The notes below the pieces were generated by a model. That model searched no databases, had not been told where the DNA came from, and was given only the letters and a program-made list of their open reading frames with translations. The translations under genes were made by a program, and so were the position numbers. DNA of 64,000 nucleotides from G963667975 sp963677395 (GTDB taxonomy: Bacteria > Bacteroidota > Bacteroidia > Bacteroidales > G963667975): the NCBI GenBank assembly GCA_963677395.2, contig OY781965.2, forward strand, positions 3,472,001 through 3,536,000, read 5' to 3'. This document shows positions 17,693 to 25,995 of the stretch, in pieces. Position 1 is the stretch's first letter; each line of letters opens with the position of its first letter.

Positions 17693-17811
17693 TAATTTTG
17701 CAACAACCTCCTTTATTTTACTTAAATTATGGTCAACCAAGCTTTTATTTAAGTGTCTTTTACGCCGCTGCAACCTTTAAAGGAGGCAGGTACATTGCAG
17801 CGGCTTTTTTA
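17693..17811 (+). ncRNA. Candidate small RNA with strong intrinsic terminator
   Basis: A -7 type element TAATTTTG (17693-17700) is followed by about 105 nt with no reading frame and a 10-bp GC-rich stem, GCCGCTGCAA (17764-17773) with TTGCAGCGGC (17795-17804), then a T run. A second stem, ACTTAAAT (17720-17727) with ATTTAAGT (17747-17754), lies between. CCTCCTTTA near the 5' end (17707-17715) is fully complementary to TAAAGGAGG (17778-17786) in the terminator loop, allowing a pseudoknot. No gene follows downstream on this strand, which argues for a stand-alone RNA and against a riboswitch. The family is not recognised. Confidence 0.55.
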
Positions 17812-17908
17812 TTCGAGCAGTTTCATCGCTTTGTTTTTATGAGTTATATCTTTCACCATTCACATTAAGAATCCTTAATATTTTATTAACATCATTTTTT
17901 TATAATTA

Positions 17909-18187
17909 TTACAAACCTAAAAAGGTTATATAATTACTTGGTTTTATATAATTGACATTTTTTCTTTGCCTTATATCAGTATCGAAATTCTCATCCATAA
18001 TACAACAAGCTGTTTTTGAATGATTCAACCAAAACCAACGTGTGAACTTCGCGATAAATAAATTCAAGGCAAAAATTATTCTGTTGTATTTTATCCTTGA
18101 AAGTTGTAAAATATCCTTACAAATAACACTATGCAGCCGCAGAGTCTCTTTAAAAAAGTATTTTCCGTGTTCAATAATATGTTTCAT
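17909..18187 (-). CDS. Doubtful hypothetical protein
   Basis: 92 codons from an ATG at 18187 (the frame is open to 18337). The product is basic with a hydrophobic middle (RIIFALNLFIAKFTRWFWL). No family, promoter or partner supports it, and the base composition is that of intergenic DNA here. It is listed only because it is the best frame in a gene-free kilobase. Confidence 0.25.
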   Translation of the reverse strand: MKHIIEHGKYFFKETLRLHSVICKDILQLSRIKYNRIIFALNLFIAKFTRWFWLNHSKTACCIMDENFDTDIRQRKNVNYIKPSNYITFLGL

Positions 18188-18308
18188 GGCAATAAGGGTA
18201 TATAAAGGGCAAAAAGTGAAAAAGATATTCTTATTTCCAGCTTTTAAATTTTCTGATTCAGCCTGCCACCCGCCTAAAAATAAAAAAGGCGTGTGACTTG
18301 TACTATAC

Positions 18309-18426
18309 CTGTTCATGAGGTACCGCCAAGCACCCACCTGTCAAATAAGTAAAGCCCACGCCGTAGCGTGAGCGTTTTTACTTATTATTCTTAACAGGTT
18401 GAAATTTGGCGGTTTTCACGAACAAG
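18309..18426. repeat. Large nested imperfect palindrome
   Basis: Three nested inverted repeats share one centre. The outer arms are 18309-18330 and 18406-18426 (both carry TGTTC.TGA and ACCGCCAA in inverse order). The middle arms are ACCTGT (18336-18341) with ACAGGT (18394-18399) and AATAAGTAAA (18344-18353) with TTTACTTATT (18377-18386). The core is CACGC-cgta-GCGTG (18357-18370). The whole can fold into one long hairpin. It may be a REP/MITE-like element or a structured RNA. Confidence 0.6.
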
Positions 18427-18607
18427 AATAATAGCAAACGCTATCTTATGTATTTATTTTTGTGTTATTTATTGCTTCATAGGCAAGTTTTTATATTTAG
18501 GGTGTAAATATAGTAGTTTTTATTTAAAAAGGACTATTACATTGTAAAATGTATAGTATAAAGTTTCAGAAAGCTTTAGATACAGTTGTTTTTTTGGTAA
18601 TACAAAT

Positions 18608-19534
18608 CTACATTGCCACCAGTTCAGGCTTTTCCAATTCAACGTCGTTTTCAGTGATAAAGCCCTCCTCAACTTCCAGTATTTCTTCATGAGGAGTATA
18701 GCCTGTCGAGTTTACGATAAGCTTAATTTTGCCGGTTTTGCTTGCAATCCGGTAATAACCATCTTCATCTGTTTTTACCACAACATCGCCTGTATCCGTT
18801 TTTACTTCGGCTCCCACCAATGGTTGTTCTGTTTCCAGATCACTTACAACTCCTTCAATTCCGGTAGTGATCGTTGCATTTTTCTTACGACCCTTTAAAT
18901 CAATAATGGCACGGGCATTCATATAATCATCATACAAACTATTGTCGTCCCAGCGAACCATTCCAATGGTTTTATCAAGCAAAGCCAGTGTTTTGTCAGC
19001 TTCACGAAACAGCATATCCAGTGTTTCTTTCTGTTTTTTACGTTCCATGATTCGTTGCCGGGGCATCGGGATCAAATCATGATATTGATCAATCAGCTTA
19101 CGCAAATCATCCAGTACTTGTAGCGTTATGCCATATCCGGCTAAATCAGCCAGCAATTCTTTTGCCTTTGTAAAAACCGCATCACACCTGTCTTTTACAA
19201 TAGTATCGGCAGCATTGCGTAAATCCGACATCGTGAATCCTATTTTATCTTCAAGCAAGGTGTCGTTTTTATGAGCTGCGTATGCAATCAAACGTACCAC
19301 AACCTGCATGGTTTTCTTTTCGAGTATTGCCCTTACTTCACGCTTATCACGGGCAACCCCTGTTATTTGCATTTCTTGTTCCTTCCGGATATCATCAATT
19401 TTCCCGATAACATTCTTCAGCTCTAAAGCTAAATCACCTCCCATCGGGAGCTGTGCCACTTCCTGTTGGTTTAATTCAAGACATTTATTTACCAACACGT
19501 ATGCACTTCTCTTATTTTCTTTAAAACGATTCAT
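18608..19534 (-). CDS. Helical protein with C-terminal carboxypeptidase-regulatory-like domain
   Basis: 308 residues, no signal peptide. Residues 1-215 are almost wholly alpha-helical and charged (RKEQEMQITGVARDKREVRA; KKQKETLDMLFREADKTLAL). Residues about 222-300 form a Cna-B/CarboxypepD_reg-like beta-sandwich (GVVSDLETEQPLVGAEVKT; TDEDGYYRIASKTGKI). That domain is normally extracellular in this phylum, so its presence without an export signal is odd. The gene stands alone and its upstream DNA holds the 21-bp phased repeat array. Function is unknown. Confidence 0.8.
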   Translation of the reverse strand: MNRFKENKRSAYVLVNKCLELNQQEVAQLPMGGDLALELKNVIGKIDDIRKEQEMQITGVARDKREVRAILEKKTMQVVVRLIAYAAHKNDTLLEDKIGFTMSDLRNAADTIVKDRCDAVFTKAKELLADLAGYGITLQVLDDLRKLIDQYHDLIPMPRQRIMERKKQKETLDMLFREADKTLALLDKTIGMVRWDDNSLYDDYMNARAIIDLKGRKKNATITTGIEGVVSDLETEQPLVGAEVKTDTGDVVVKTDEDGYYRIASKTGKIKLIVNSTGYTPHEEILEVEEGFITENDVELEKPELVAM

Positions 19535-19659
19535 CGCATTTTTGTTTTAAGTGAATAATTCCGAAAATACAATCACAAATATACATACAAAAAGCAGCAA
19601 AATCACAGTTCAAGTAAAAAATCTCAAAAAATCACCCACAAATTATCTAAATATACCGC

Positions 19660-19974
19660 TTCCAACACTCTTCATATTGTTTCCAATAAACATTACATCC
19701 ATTCCAACGCTCTTTATACTCTTTCCAATAAGTTTTGCATTGCTTCCAATATTCTTTATACTACTTCCAACATATTATATATCACTTCCAATGCTATTTA
19801 TACTTCTTCCAACTCTATTTGTATAGCATCCAATGCTCTTTACATCACTTCTAATTCATATTATATTGCTTCCAACAAATATTATACTGCTTCCAACACT
19901 ATTTCCACCTATTCCAACATATATTACATTGCTCCCAATGTTTTTTGCATCGCTTCCAACTCTTGTTTTATGTT
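19660..19974. repeat. Array of fifteen degenerate 21-bp tandem repeats
   Basis: Fifteen units of exactly 21 bp begin at 19660, 19681, 19702 and so on to 19954, with no insertion or deletion. Each starts TTCCAA (12 exact; TCCCAA, ATCCAA and TTCTAA in the others), followed by a variable part and a second conserved block near TTTAYAY. Variation is mostly transitions. 21 bp equals two helical turns and also seven codons. On the minus strand one frame gives Trp-Lys at the start of nearly every heptad but with several stops, so it is not an intact gene now. It lies 126 bp upstream of the helical-protein start. Confidence 0.9.
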
Positions 19975-20318
19975 TTTTTATTTCACATTATATTTAAAAG
20001 CTCATTACATTTCTTACACCATATTATAAACCGTTCCCTTTGGTCGTCGCCTTTGCCTCTCTAACAGGAATATCTTAAATGGCAGGTATAAATCCTCTCA
20101 AAAGAAAAAATAAATTAAACAGGTTAGACTCAGTTCCATGAATATTTTCAAAATACTCATTAAATAACATTAAGACACAAAGTCTTTCTCACAATATTTT
20201 TTCACCTTTTCCCTTTAACATTAGCCTTGGAAATTAATGGTTCCGATATAGGGATTGCTTTTTCAACGCTGACTCTTAACTTCATTTCATGTTTCATATT
20301 TCACTCCTCCATTTTCCT
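19975..20318. other. Gene-free AT-rich stretch
   Basis: No coding frame, hairpin or repeat of note was seen between the 21-bp array and the hisS promoter. Confidence 0.5.
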
Positions 20319-20326
20319 TAACTTTG
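20319..20326 (+). promoter_or_regulatory. Predicted -7 element of hisS
   Basis: TAACTTTG fits TAnnTTTG. The hisS ATG is at 20343, so the leader would be only about 10 nt. Confidence 0.5.
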
Positions 20327-20342
20327 CACAAAATTCAACATA

Positions 20343-21707
20343 ATGGCTGTTCAAAAACCATCCATCCCAAAAGGAACCCGTGATTTCGGTCCGCAGGAAA
20401 TGATGCGCCGCAACTATATCTTTGATACAATCCGTTCTGTATTTAAAACTTACGGATACCTGCCCATTGAAACTCCTTCGATGGAAAACCTATCTACCCT
20501 TATGGGAAAATATGGAGAAGAAGGTGATAAGTTACTCTTTAAGATTCTGAATTCGGGAAACTTCCTCGAGAAGCTTAGCCCTTCAGATGAAATGTGGAGT
20601 GACTATAAAAAGATGACTACTGAGATTTCGGAAAAAGGTCTGCGTTACGACCTTACCGTACCCTTTGCCCGCTTCGTGGTTCAGCATCAGAACGAAATCA
20701 GCTTCCCGTTTAAACGTTACCAGATACAGCCTGTATGGCGTGCTGATCGCCCCCAAAAGGGTCGTTACCGCGAATTTTTTCAGTGCGATGTAGATGTGGT
20801 GGGCAGTTCTTCACTCTATTACGAAGCTGAACTGGTTCAGATTCTGAACGACGTTTTCAACAAACTGGGAATCCGTGTTGTGGCAAAACTCAACAACCGG
20901 AAAATACTGTCTGGCATTGCCGAAATTATTGGTGAAGCCGATAAAATCATCGATATCACCGTTGCCATTGATAAGCTGGATAAAATCGGTATCGAAAAAG
21001 TAAACGAGGAACTAATCGAAAAAGGACTCACAGAGGATGCTATTGAAAAACTTCAGCCAATACTTAATCTAACCGGAAGTAACGACGAAAAGCTGAGCAA
21101 GCTGGAAAATCTTTTCAGAGGTATAGAAATCGGACTTTCAGGAGTAGAAGAACTCCGTGCCGTGTTCAACTACCTCAAAATAACACCAGTTGAAACCGAA
21201 TGCGAGCTTGATTTAACCCTTGCCCGCGGACTGAACTATTACACCGGAGCTATCTTTGAAGTAAAGGCTCTGGATGCTGCAATGGGCAGTATAAGCGGAG
21301 GCGGTCGTTACGATAATCTTACCGGAATTTTTGGTTTGCCGGGCGTGTCAGGAGTAGGTATCTCCTTTGGTGCCGACCGTATTTATGATGTAATGAACGA
21401 ATTAAACCTCTTCCCCGAAGAATCACAAACCGGAACCCGTATTCTTTTTGCTAACTTTGGCGAAACTGAAATGAATTACTGTTTGCCGGTTTTACAACAA
21501 CTCCGCAAACAGAATATTCCAGCCGAAATTTATCCCGAAGCAGCGAAGATGAAAAAACAAATGGGTTATGCCAATGACAAAATGATTCCTTTTGTTGCAT
21601 TAGCCGGGGAAAATGAACTAAAAGAAGGTAAATTTACTCTCAAAAACATGACCAGTGGCGAACAATGGCTTCTTACACCCGAAGATTTAATTGAGAAGGT
21701 AAAATAG
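20343..21707 (+). CDS. hisS: Histidine-tRNA ligase
   Basis: 454 residues. A class II synthetase: motif 1 region near GTRDFGPQEMMRR, motif 2 FKRYQIQPVWRADRPQKGRYREFFQCDVD, the His-specific LARGLNYYTGAIFEV and motif 3 GISFGADRIYDVM. GGGRYDNL is the HisA loop. The C-terminal 100 residues are the anticodon-binding Rossmann-like domain. It charges tRNA-His in the cytoplasm. It is monocistronic, ending in a stem-loop at 21731-21777. Confidence 0.97.
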   Translation: MAVQKPSIPKGTRDFGPQEMMRRNYIFDTIRSVFKTYGYLPIETPSMENLSTLMGKYGEEGDKLLFKILNSGNFLEKLSPSDEMWSDYKKMTTEISEKGLRYDLTVPFARFVVQHQNEISFPFKRYQIQPVWRADRPQKGRYREFFQCDVDVVGSSSLYYEAELVQILNDVFNKLGIRVVAKLNNRKILSGIAEIIGEADKIIDITVAIDKLDKIGIEKVNEELIEKGLTEDAIEKLQPILNLTGSNDEKLSKLENLFRGIEIGLSGVEELRAVFNYLKITPVETECELDLTLARGLNYYTGAIFEVKALDAAMGSISGGGRYDNLTGIFGLPGVSGVGISFGADRIYDVMNELNLFPEESQTGTRILFANFGETEMNYCLPVLQQLRKQNIPAEIYPEAAKMKKQMGYANDKMIPFVALAGENELKEGKFTLKNMTSGEQWLLTPEDLIEKVK

Positions 21708-21730
21708 ACAATCTTCCTTTATAATATAAC

Positions 21731-21777
21731 TAAAATGAAACCTAACCGCCCTTAAAGGCCTGTCAGGTTTCATTTTA
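21731..21777. terminator. hisS terminator hairpin
   Basis: TAAAATGAAACCT (21731-21743) and AGGTTTCATTTTA (21765-21777) form a perfect 13-bp stem, 23 bp after the hisS stop. Confidence 0.75.
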
Positions 21778-21840
21778 TTTCCAAATTGGATGTACATTTG
21801 TGCATAGTAAATCATGTTGCACCTGTAATTCATTCCCTCC

Positions 21841-22935
21841 ATGAAATCGTCCGGAAAATATATACTTGGATTATTAACCATTGCCCTGGCAGGGCTGTTT
21901 GTCTGGTTCTTTTTCGAAATTGTGGTATGGATTCTCATTGCGCTTATCCTTTCAATTATGGGTCGCCCGATGGTAAATTTTCTCGAAAGTATTCATATCC
22001 GGAAAGTGCGCATCCCTCAAAATTTGGCCGTTTTTGTATCACTGTTTATACTCATTCTGCTCTTTGCGGGAACTATCGCACTGCTGATGCCTTTTTTGAT
22101 ACATCAAACAGAATCTATCACCAGGCTCGATTACAACCTGCTTAGTGCTGCGCTCGACAAACCTATTCATTTTCTTGAAGAGCAATTAACTTCACTGGGA
22201 GTTATGACCCAAGATGAAACCCTCGATATACTCATCAATGCAAAACTAAAAATACTATTGCAAAAACTTGATCTTCCAACTATTGCAGGAAGCCTCGTGG
22301 GCATTGCCGGAAATCTTTTTATTGGTATTTTTTCAGTACTTTTTATGACTTTCTTTTTTATGAAGGATGAGCATTTGCTTTCGAATGCCATCAAACTTGC
22401 GCTTCCCGAAGATTATCACGACGAGCTGGATAACATCCTTTGTTCAACCCGCAAATTGCTCTCGCGATACTTTATCGGTATTTGTCTCGAAATATTAACC
22501 CTTACGTTATTGATTGGAACCGGATTATATTTTCTCAATATTCCCAAACCTTTCCTGATAGCCTTTATCGCAGCATTGCTCAATATCATCCCCTATCTCG
22601 GAGTTTTTATTGGCAGCGGCATCGGGATGATACTTGCCATTACCTCATCTATCTCCGGAAATATTCAGCCTGATTTAATGATGATTGTACTAAAAATAGG
22701 TGGAACGGTGGCTGCTTGCAAGCTGATTGACGATATTCTGCTGCAACCCATGATTTATTCAAGCAGTGTAAAAGCTCATCCGCTCGAAATATTTCTGGTA
22801 ATTATGATGGCTGGCAGTCTGGCCGGAATACCGGGAATGATTTTTGCAATTCCGGTTTACACTTTTCTGCGCGTTGTGGCGAAAGAGTTTTTCAAAGGCT
22901 CGCGTTTAATCAGCAATCTTACCCGAAATATCTGA
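21841..22935 (+). CDS. AI-2E family transporter (PF01594-type)
   Basis: 364 residues with about seven or eight hydrophobic spans (two near the N-terminus, IGIFSVLFMTFFF in the middle, then a cluster at 215-345). The typical segment FLIAFIAALLNIIPYLGVFIGS and a cytoplasmic loop rich in D/E and H fit the AI-2E/YdiK/PerM family of membrane exporters. Substrates in this family are varied (autoinducer-2, sodium/proton); none can be assigned here. The radical SAM gene follows after 18 bp, so they may be co-transcribed. Confidence 0.85.
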   Translation: MKSSGKYILGLLTIALAGLFVWFFFEIVVWILIALILSIMGRPMVNFLESIHIRKVRIPQNLAVFVSLFILILLFAGTIALLMPFLIHQTESITRLDYNLLSAALDKPIHFLEEQLTSLGVMTQDETLDILINAKLKILLQKLDLPTIAGSLVGIAGNLFIGIFSVLFMTFFFMKDEHLLSNAIKLALPEDYHDELDNILCSTRKLLSRYFIGICLEILTLTLLIGTGLYFLNIPKPFLIAFIAALLNIIPYLGVFIGSGIGMILAITSSISGNIQPDLMMIVLKIGGTVAACKLIDDILLQPMIYSSSVKAHPLEIFLVIMMAGSLAGIPGMIFAIPVYTFLRVVAKEFFKGSRLISNLTRNI

Positions 22936-22953
22936 TCGTTAAGACAATATTCC

Positions 22954-23949
22954 ATGTTTTCAAACTTAATCCAGTTACTCAAAACTTTTACGTTCCCAAA
23001 AATCGGCAATCTGGTTTTGCTTGCATTGAGCTACCATCTGTCGAAACTGTTCCAGAAAAATCTGCATTGGGGCAAACCCTTTGCATTTTCCGTTGAGCCA
23101 ACCACCCATTGTAATCTGCACTGTCTGGAATGTCCTTCGGGGCAACGTCAGTTTTCGCGACCAACCGGAAACATGAGCCAGGAAACCTTTCAACAGTTCC
23201 TGAGTCAGGTTAAACATCATTGCAACTACCTTACCCTTTATTTTCAGGGCGAACCTTATTTGAACCCTCATTTTTTCAGCTTTGTAAAGCAAGCTCATGA
23301 AACAAAAATATATGTAGCAACCTCCACCAATGCTCACTTTCTCACACCCGAATATGCCCGTAAAACTGTTGAATCAGGATTGAATCGCATCATCCTCTCG
23401 CTAGACGGAACTGATGCTCAAAGCTATGAAACATATCGCAAAGGCGGTGATTTTGAAAAAGTGATGGAAGGTATCCGCAACCTTGTTTCTGCAAAGAAAA
23501 AAGCTGGAAAGACTGCACCGCAAATAATCCTGCAATTCATTGTTTTTAAGCATAATCAGCATCAGATTCCTGATATACAGAAACTGGCTAAAGCACTGGG
23601 CGTTGATAAACTTGAATTAAAATCGCCGCAAATCTATCGTCAGGAAGAAATAACTGATTTACAATCCGATATTACCCGTTATCAACGTTACAAGCAAATG
23701 TCTGACGGCAGCTACACAACCCGCAAGCCTTTGCAAAACAATTGCTGGCGAATGTGGAGCAGTTGCGTCATAACCTGGGATGGAGATATTGTTCCATGCT
23801 GTTTTGATAAAGATGCTGATTTTAAAATGGGAAATATCCTGAAAACGCCTTTTGCAGAACTATGGAATTCTGATAAATACAACGATTTCAGAAGGCAAAT
23901 CCTGCAAAACCGCTCACAAATAGAGATTTGTCGTAATTGCACAGAATAA
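22954..23949 (+). CDS. Radical SAM protein with SPASM domain
   Basis: 331 residues. The radical SAM cluster site is CNLHCLEC (C-x3-C-x2-C) in VEPTTHCNLHCLECPSGQ. The C-terminal SPASM part holds CWRMWSSCVITWDGDIVPCC and a last CRNC, ligands for auxiliary Fe-S clusters. SPASM enzymes modify peptides or sugars; this short form is common in Bacteroidota and its substrate is not known. No precursor-peptide gene is seen next to it. It lies 18 bp after the AI-2E transporter gene. Confidence 0.88.
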   Translation: MFSNLIQLLKTFTFPKIGNLVLLALSYHLSKLFQKNLHWGKPFAFSVEPTTHCNLHCLECPSGQRQFSRPTGNMSQETFQQFLSQVKHHCNYLTLYFQGEPYLNPHFFSFVKQAHETKIYVATSTNAHFLTPEYARKTVESGLNRIILSLDGTDAQSYETYRKGGDFEKVMEGIRNLVSAKKKAGKTAPQIILQFIVFKHNQHQIPDIQKLAKALGVDKLELKSPQIYRQEEITDLQSDITRYQRYKQMSDGSYTTRKPLQNNCWRMWSSCVITWDGDIVPCCFDKDADFKMGNILKTPFAELWNSDKYNDFRRQILQNRSQIEICRNCTE

Positions 23950-24057
23950 AAAACATCAGACTATTTGTAAATCAGCATAGCACTTATTGTTCAAAACCGA
24001 AAATCAGTACAGAAATTAATCAACAATGTGATTATTAAACTACTTTCAAATCATCAA

Positions 24058-24600
24058 TCACTCCACCCATCTGCCAAAGCAATGGAAATACTTTTTGTAG
24101 TAATTCTCCTCAAGGCTGTTAATCATTACTCCTTTTGAAGTTGAAGCGTGTATAAAGCGATTATTACTGATATAAACTCCTACATGTGAAGTCTTTTCGT
24201 TATTAATCTTAAAAAACACCAGATCGCCTTCACGAACATCTTCTGGTTTAACAGGTTTACTTTGCTTTTGCATATCTTCCGATTTTCGCGGAAGATCTAT
24301 CTTATACATTTCACGATACAATGTACGGACAAAACAGGAACAATCTGTTCCATTGCGATCACATCCTCCAAATTTGTAGGGTACGCCCAACCACGATTCA
24401 ACACCTCTCAAAAACATAGGTGTTTCTTGTCCTGTTAAGGGATAACCCAACTTTTCTGACATCTGTTCATAATAAGACCTGTCAGCAGATTTATTTTGTC
24501 GTTTATAAGCACGACTTTTACAGGAAGAGGCTACAGAAATCAAAAGGCAAATAAGTACAACAATCGTTAATGTATTAAAATATTGAGTTAAACGAGCCAT
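24058..24600 (-). CDS. NlpC/P60 (C40) cell-wall peptidase, lipoprotein
   Basis: 180 residues. A hydrophobic leader ends in ASSC, lipidation at C27. The NlpC/P60 domain shows catalytic C87 (NGTDCSCF), H139 (TSHVGVYI) and H151 (RFIHASTSKG). It probably cuts gamma-D-glutamyl-diamino acid links in peptidoglycan stems. The start overlaps the end of the membrane gene upstream by 13 bp, tying it to the sigma-factor operon. Confidence 0.92.
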   Translation of the reverse strand: MARLTQYFNTLTIVVLICLLISVASSCKSRAYKRQNKSADRSYYEQMSEKLGYPLTGQETPMFLRGVESWLGVPYKFGGCDRNGTDCSCFVRTLYREMYKIDLPRKSEDMQKQSKPVKPEDVREGDLVFFKINNEKTSHVGVYISNNRFIHASTSKGVMINSLEENYYKKYFHCFGRWVE

Positions 24601-25007
24601 ACAAACGTTGTTTTATGCTGGAAGAAACGTTTCAAAATCCTGTCGAAGCCCAGCAAAATGAGTGTGGCAAATATAACGATAAATGCTATCGGATACCCTT
24701 TAAATGAATTCCAAATTGAAGTGATTGACTGGAAAAATGAAGCTATGCCACCCAGAAAACTTTCAGGTTTCAAGGCAAAGGAGCGAAGCATATTAAAACC
24801 CGGCATCCACAATATCAAGGCAACGGCAACCAGCATCACCACAAATATAGAAAGCCAGAACCACCATTTCCGTAATATAGATCCATGGAGAGCTTCAGGT
24901 TCTTCTTCCAGCATGATTTTCTCCATCAGTTTATCGGTAAAATCATCCGATAATATCGGTGTACTGTTTTTATTCAGCAATTCCTTTAAAAAATCATCGC
25001 GTTCCAT
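24588..25007 (-). CDS. Membrane protein, probable anti-sigma factor
   Basis: 139 residues from the ATG at 25007 (an upstream TTG at 25025 is less likely). The N-terminal 45 residues are acidic and helical (SDDFTDKLMEKIMLEEEPE), followed by a strong membrane span (WWFWLSIFVVMLVAVALIL), a periplasmic loop and a second span (IAFIVIFATLILLGF). A short cytosolic domain plus membrane span right after an ECF sigma gene is the usual layout of an anti-sigma factor. No zinc-type HxxxCxxC motif is present. Confidence 0.65.
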   Translation of the reverse strand: MERDDFLKELLNKNSTPILSDDFTDKLMEKIMLEEEPEALHGSILRKWWFWLSIFVVMLVAVALILWMPGFNMLRSFALKPESFLGGIASFFQSITSIWNSFKGYPIAFIVIFATLILLGFDRILKRFFQHKTTFVWLV

Positions 25008-25028
25008 ACTCTTTTCCTTTCTCAATCT

Positions 25029-25604
25029 TTATAACAACGAACTTACTTCATCTTTTAGCAGCATTCCCAGTTCGGAATACAAACGTTTCCGTGCCCTAAA
25101 AAGCTTCACTTTAACATTACTCACCGAATTCCCGGTTATTTCGGCAATTTCATCTATCGGATAATCCTCCTGATAATAGAGGGTAAGAATGGTTTGATCG
25201 TCCGGATCCAATACGTCCATCGCTTTTTCGATGTAAAACTTCCGTTCATTATCGTGCAGTAAACTGTAATCACTCCGGGTTGACTCAATAAAGTAGTTAT
25301 CTGCAATATTTTCATCAATTGTCTGCTGTACAATCTGTTTACGGCGTGTTTTCGAAACCGATAAATTATATACTATCCGGAACAGCCAGGTAGTAAATTT
25401 CGATTTATATTCAAAATCAGCAAGATTCCGGTACACATTAACAAAAGCATCCTGAACTACTTCCTCTGCATCTTCGCGATTATGTGTTATGCGAAAAGCC
25501 AGATTAAACGCTGTTTGCTTATGCTTGTTCACAAGCTTCGCAAATGCAGCCCTTTCGCCATTCAGTACAGCCGTAATGTAATATTTATCCTCCTGATATG
25601 CCAT
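25029..25604 (-). CDS. ECF-type RNA polymerase sigma factor
   Basis: 191 residues with both ECF regions. Region 2: NLAFRITHNREDAEEVVQDAFVNVYRNL then FTTWLFRIVYNLSVSKTRR. Region 4: LTLYYQEDYPIDEIAEITGNSVSNVKVKLFRARKRLY. It would direct RNA polymerase to a small regulon. It heads a three-gene leftward operon with the membrane protein and the cell-wall peptidase, which suggests an envelope-stress role. The 390 bp upstream hold three stem-loops. Confidence 0.92.
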   Translation of the reverse strand: MAYQEDKYYITAVLNGERAAFAKLVNKHKQTAFNLAFRITHNREDAEEVVQDAFVNVYRNLADFEYKSKFTTWLFRIVYNLSVSKTRRKQIVQQTIDENIADNYFIESTRSDYSLLHDNERKFYIEKAMDVLDPDDQTILTLYYQEDYPIDEIAEITGNSVSNVKVKLFRARKRLYSELGMLLKDEVSSLL

Positions 25605-25785
25605 TCTCGAACTTTAGACGCACAACTCTACGCTCAGGTTACTAAATTACGATAAAAAAGTAGTAAGTCATAATGTATGCAGCTATTAACTAATTGGATT
25701 ATTGATTACTAAAATCGACATGTAAGGTATTAAGAAGAGCGTTTTTCGGTTGTGGACACCGATTTATCATTAGAGTAGCCGGCCT

Positions 25786-25887
25786 ATTCTGTTACGTATA
25801 TTATAAGACGAACAGAATCGCTGTAATATTCTAAAATGGTTTTTGGATCATTTTAGAATTACAATTGGTATAACAAGTTTCTATACC
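25786..25887. other. Three consecutive stem-loops in a divergent intergenic region
   Basis: ATTCTGTT (25786-25793) with AACAGAAT (25811-25818); ATTCTAAAATG (25828-25838) with CATTTTAGAAT (25849-25859); GGTATA (25867-25872) with TATACC (25882-25887). All are perfect stems, one after another, between the ECF sigma gene and a plus-strand membrane protein gene. The rest of the 390-bp gap shows nothing. Confidence 0.5.
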
Positions 25888-25995
25888 ATGAAACACACTA
25901 CTCACCCCCTTCTCAAAAATACTTTTCTGTAACCTGTAACCAAATCAAAACTCTCTGCGTCAAATGAGCAGAATCAATCATAAAAACATACAATC

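Noticed and set aside
17764..17811. Terminator of a 5' riboswitch
   Set aside because: No gene follows on the plus strand, so regulation in cis has no target; a stand-alone RNA is the better reading.
18042..18296. Plus-strand frame of 84 codons
   Set aside because: Basic, Lys/Ile-rich product typical of AT-rich noncoding DNA; it also runs into the nested palindrome.
19551..19826. Plus-strand frame of 91 codons with Leu-Pro heptads across the repeat array
   Set aside because: The heptads follow automatically from a 21-bp repeat (seven codons); the frame ends inside the array and has no start signal or plausible fold.
19660..19974. CRISPR array
   Set aside because: Units are 21 bp, degenerate and directly adjacent with no unique spacers, and no cas gene is nearby.
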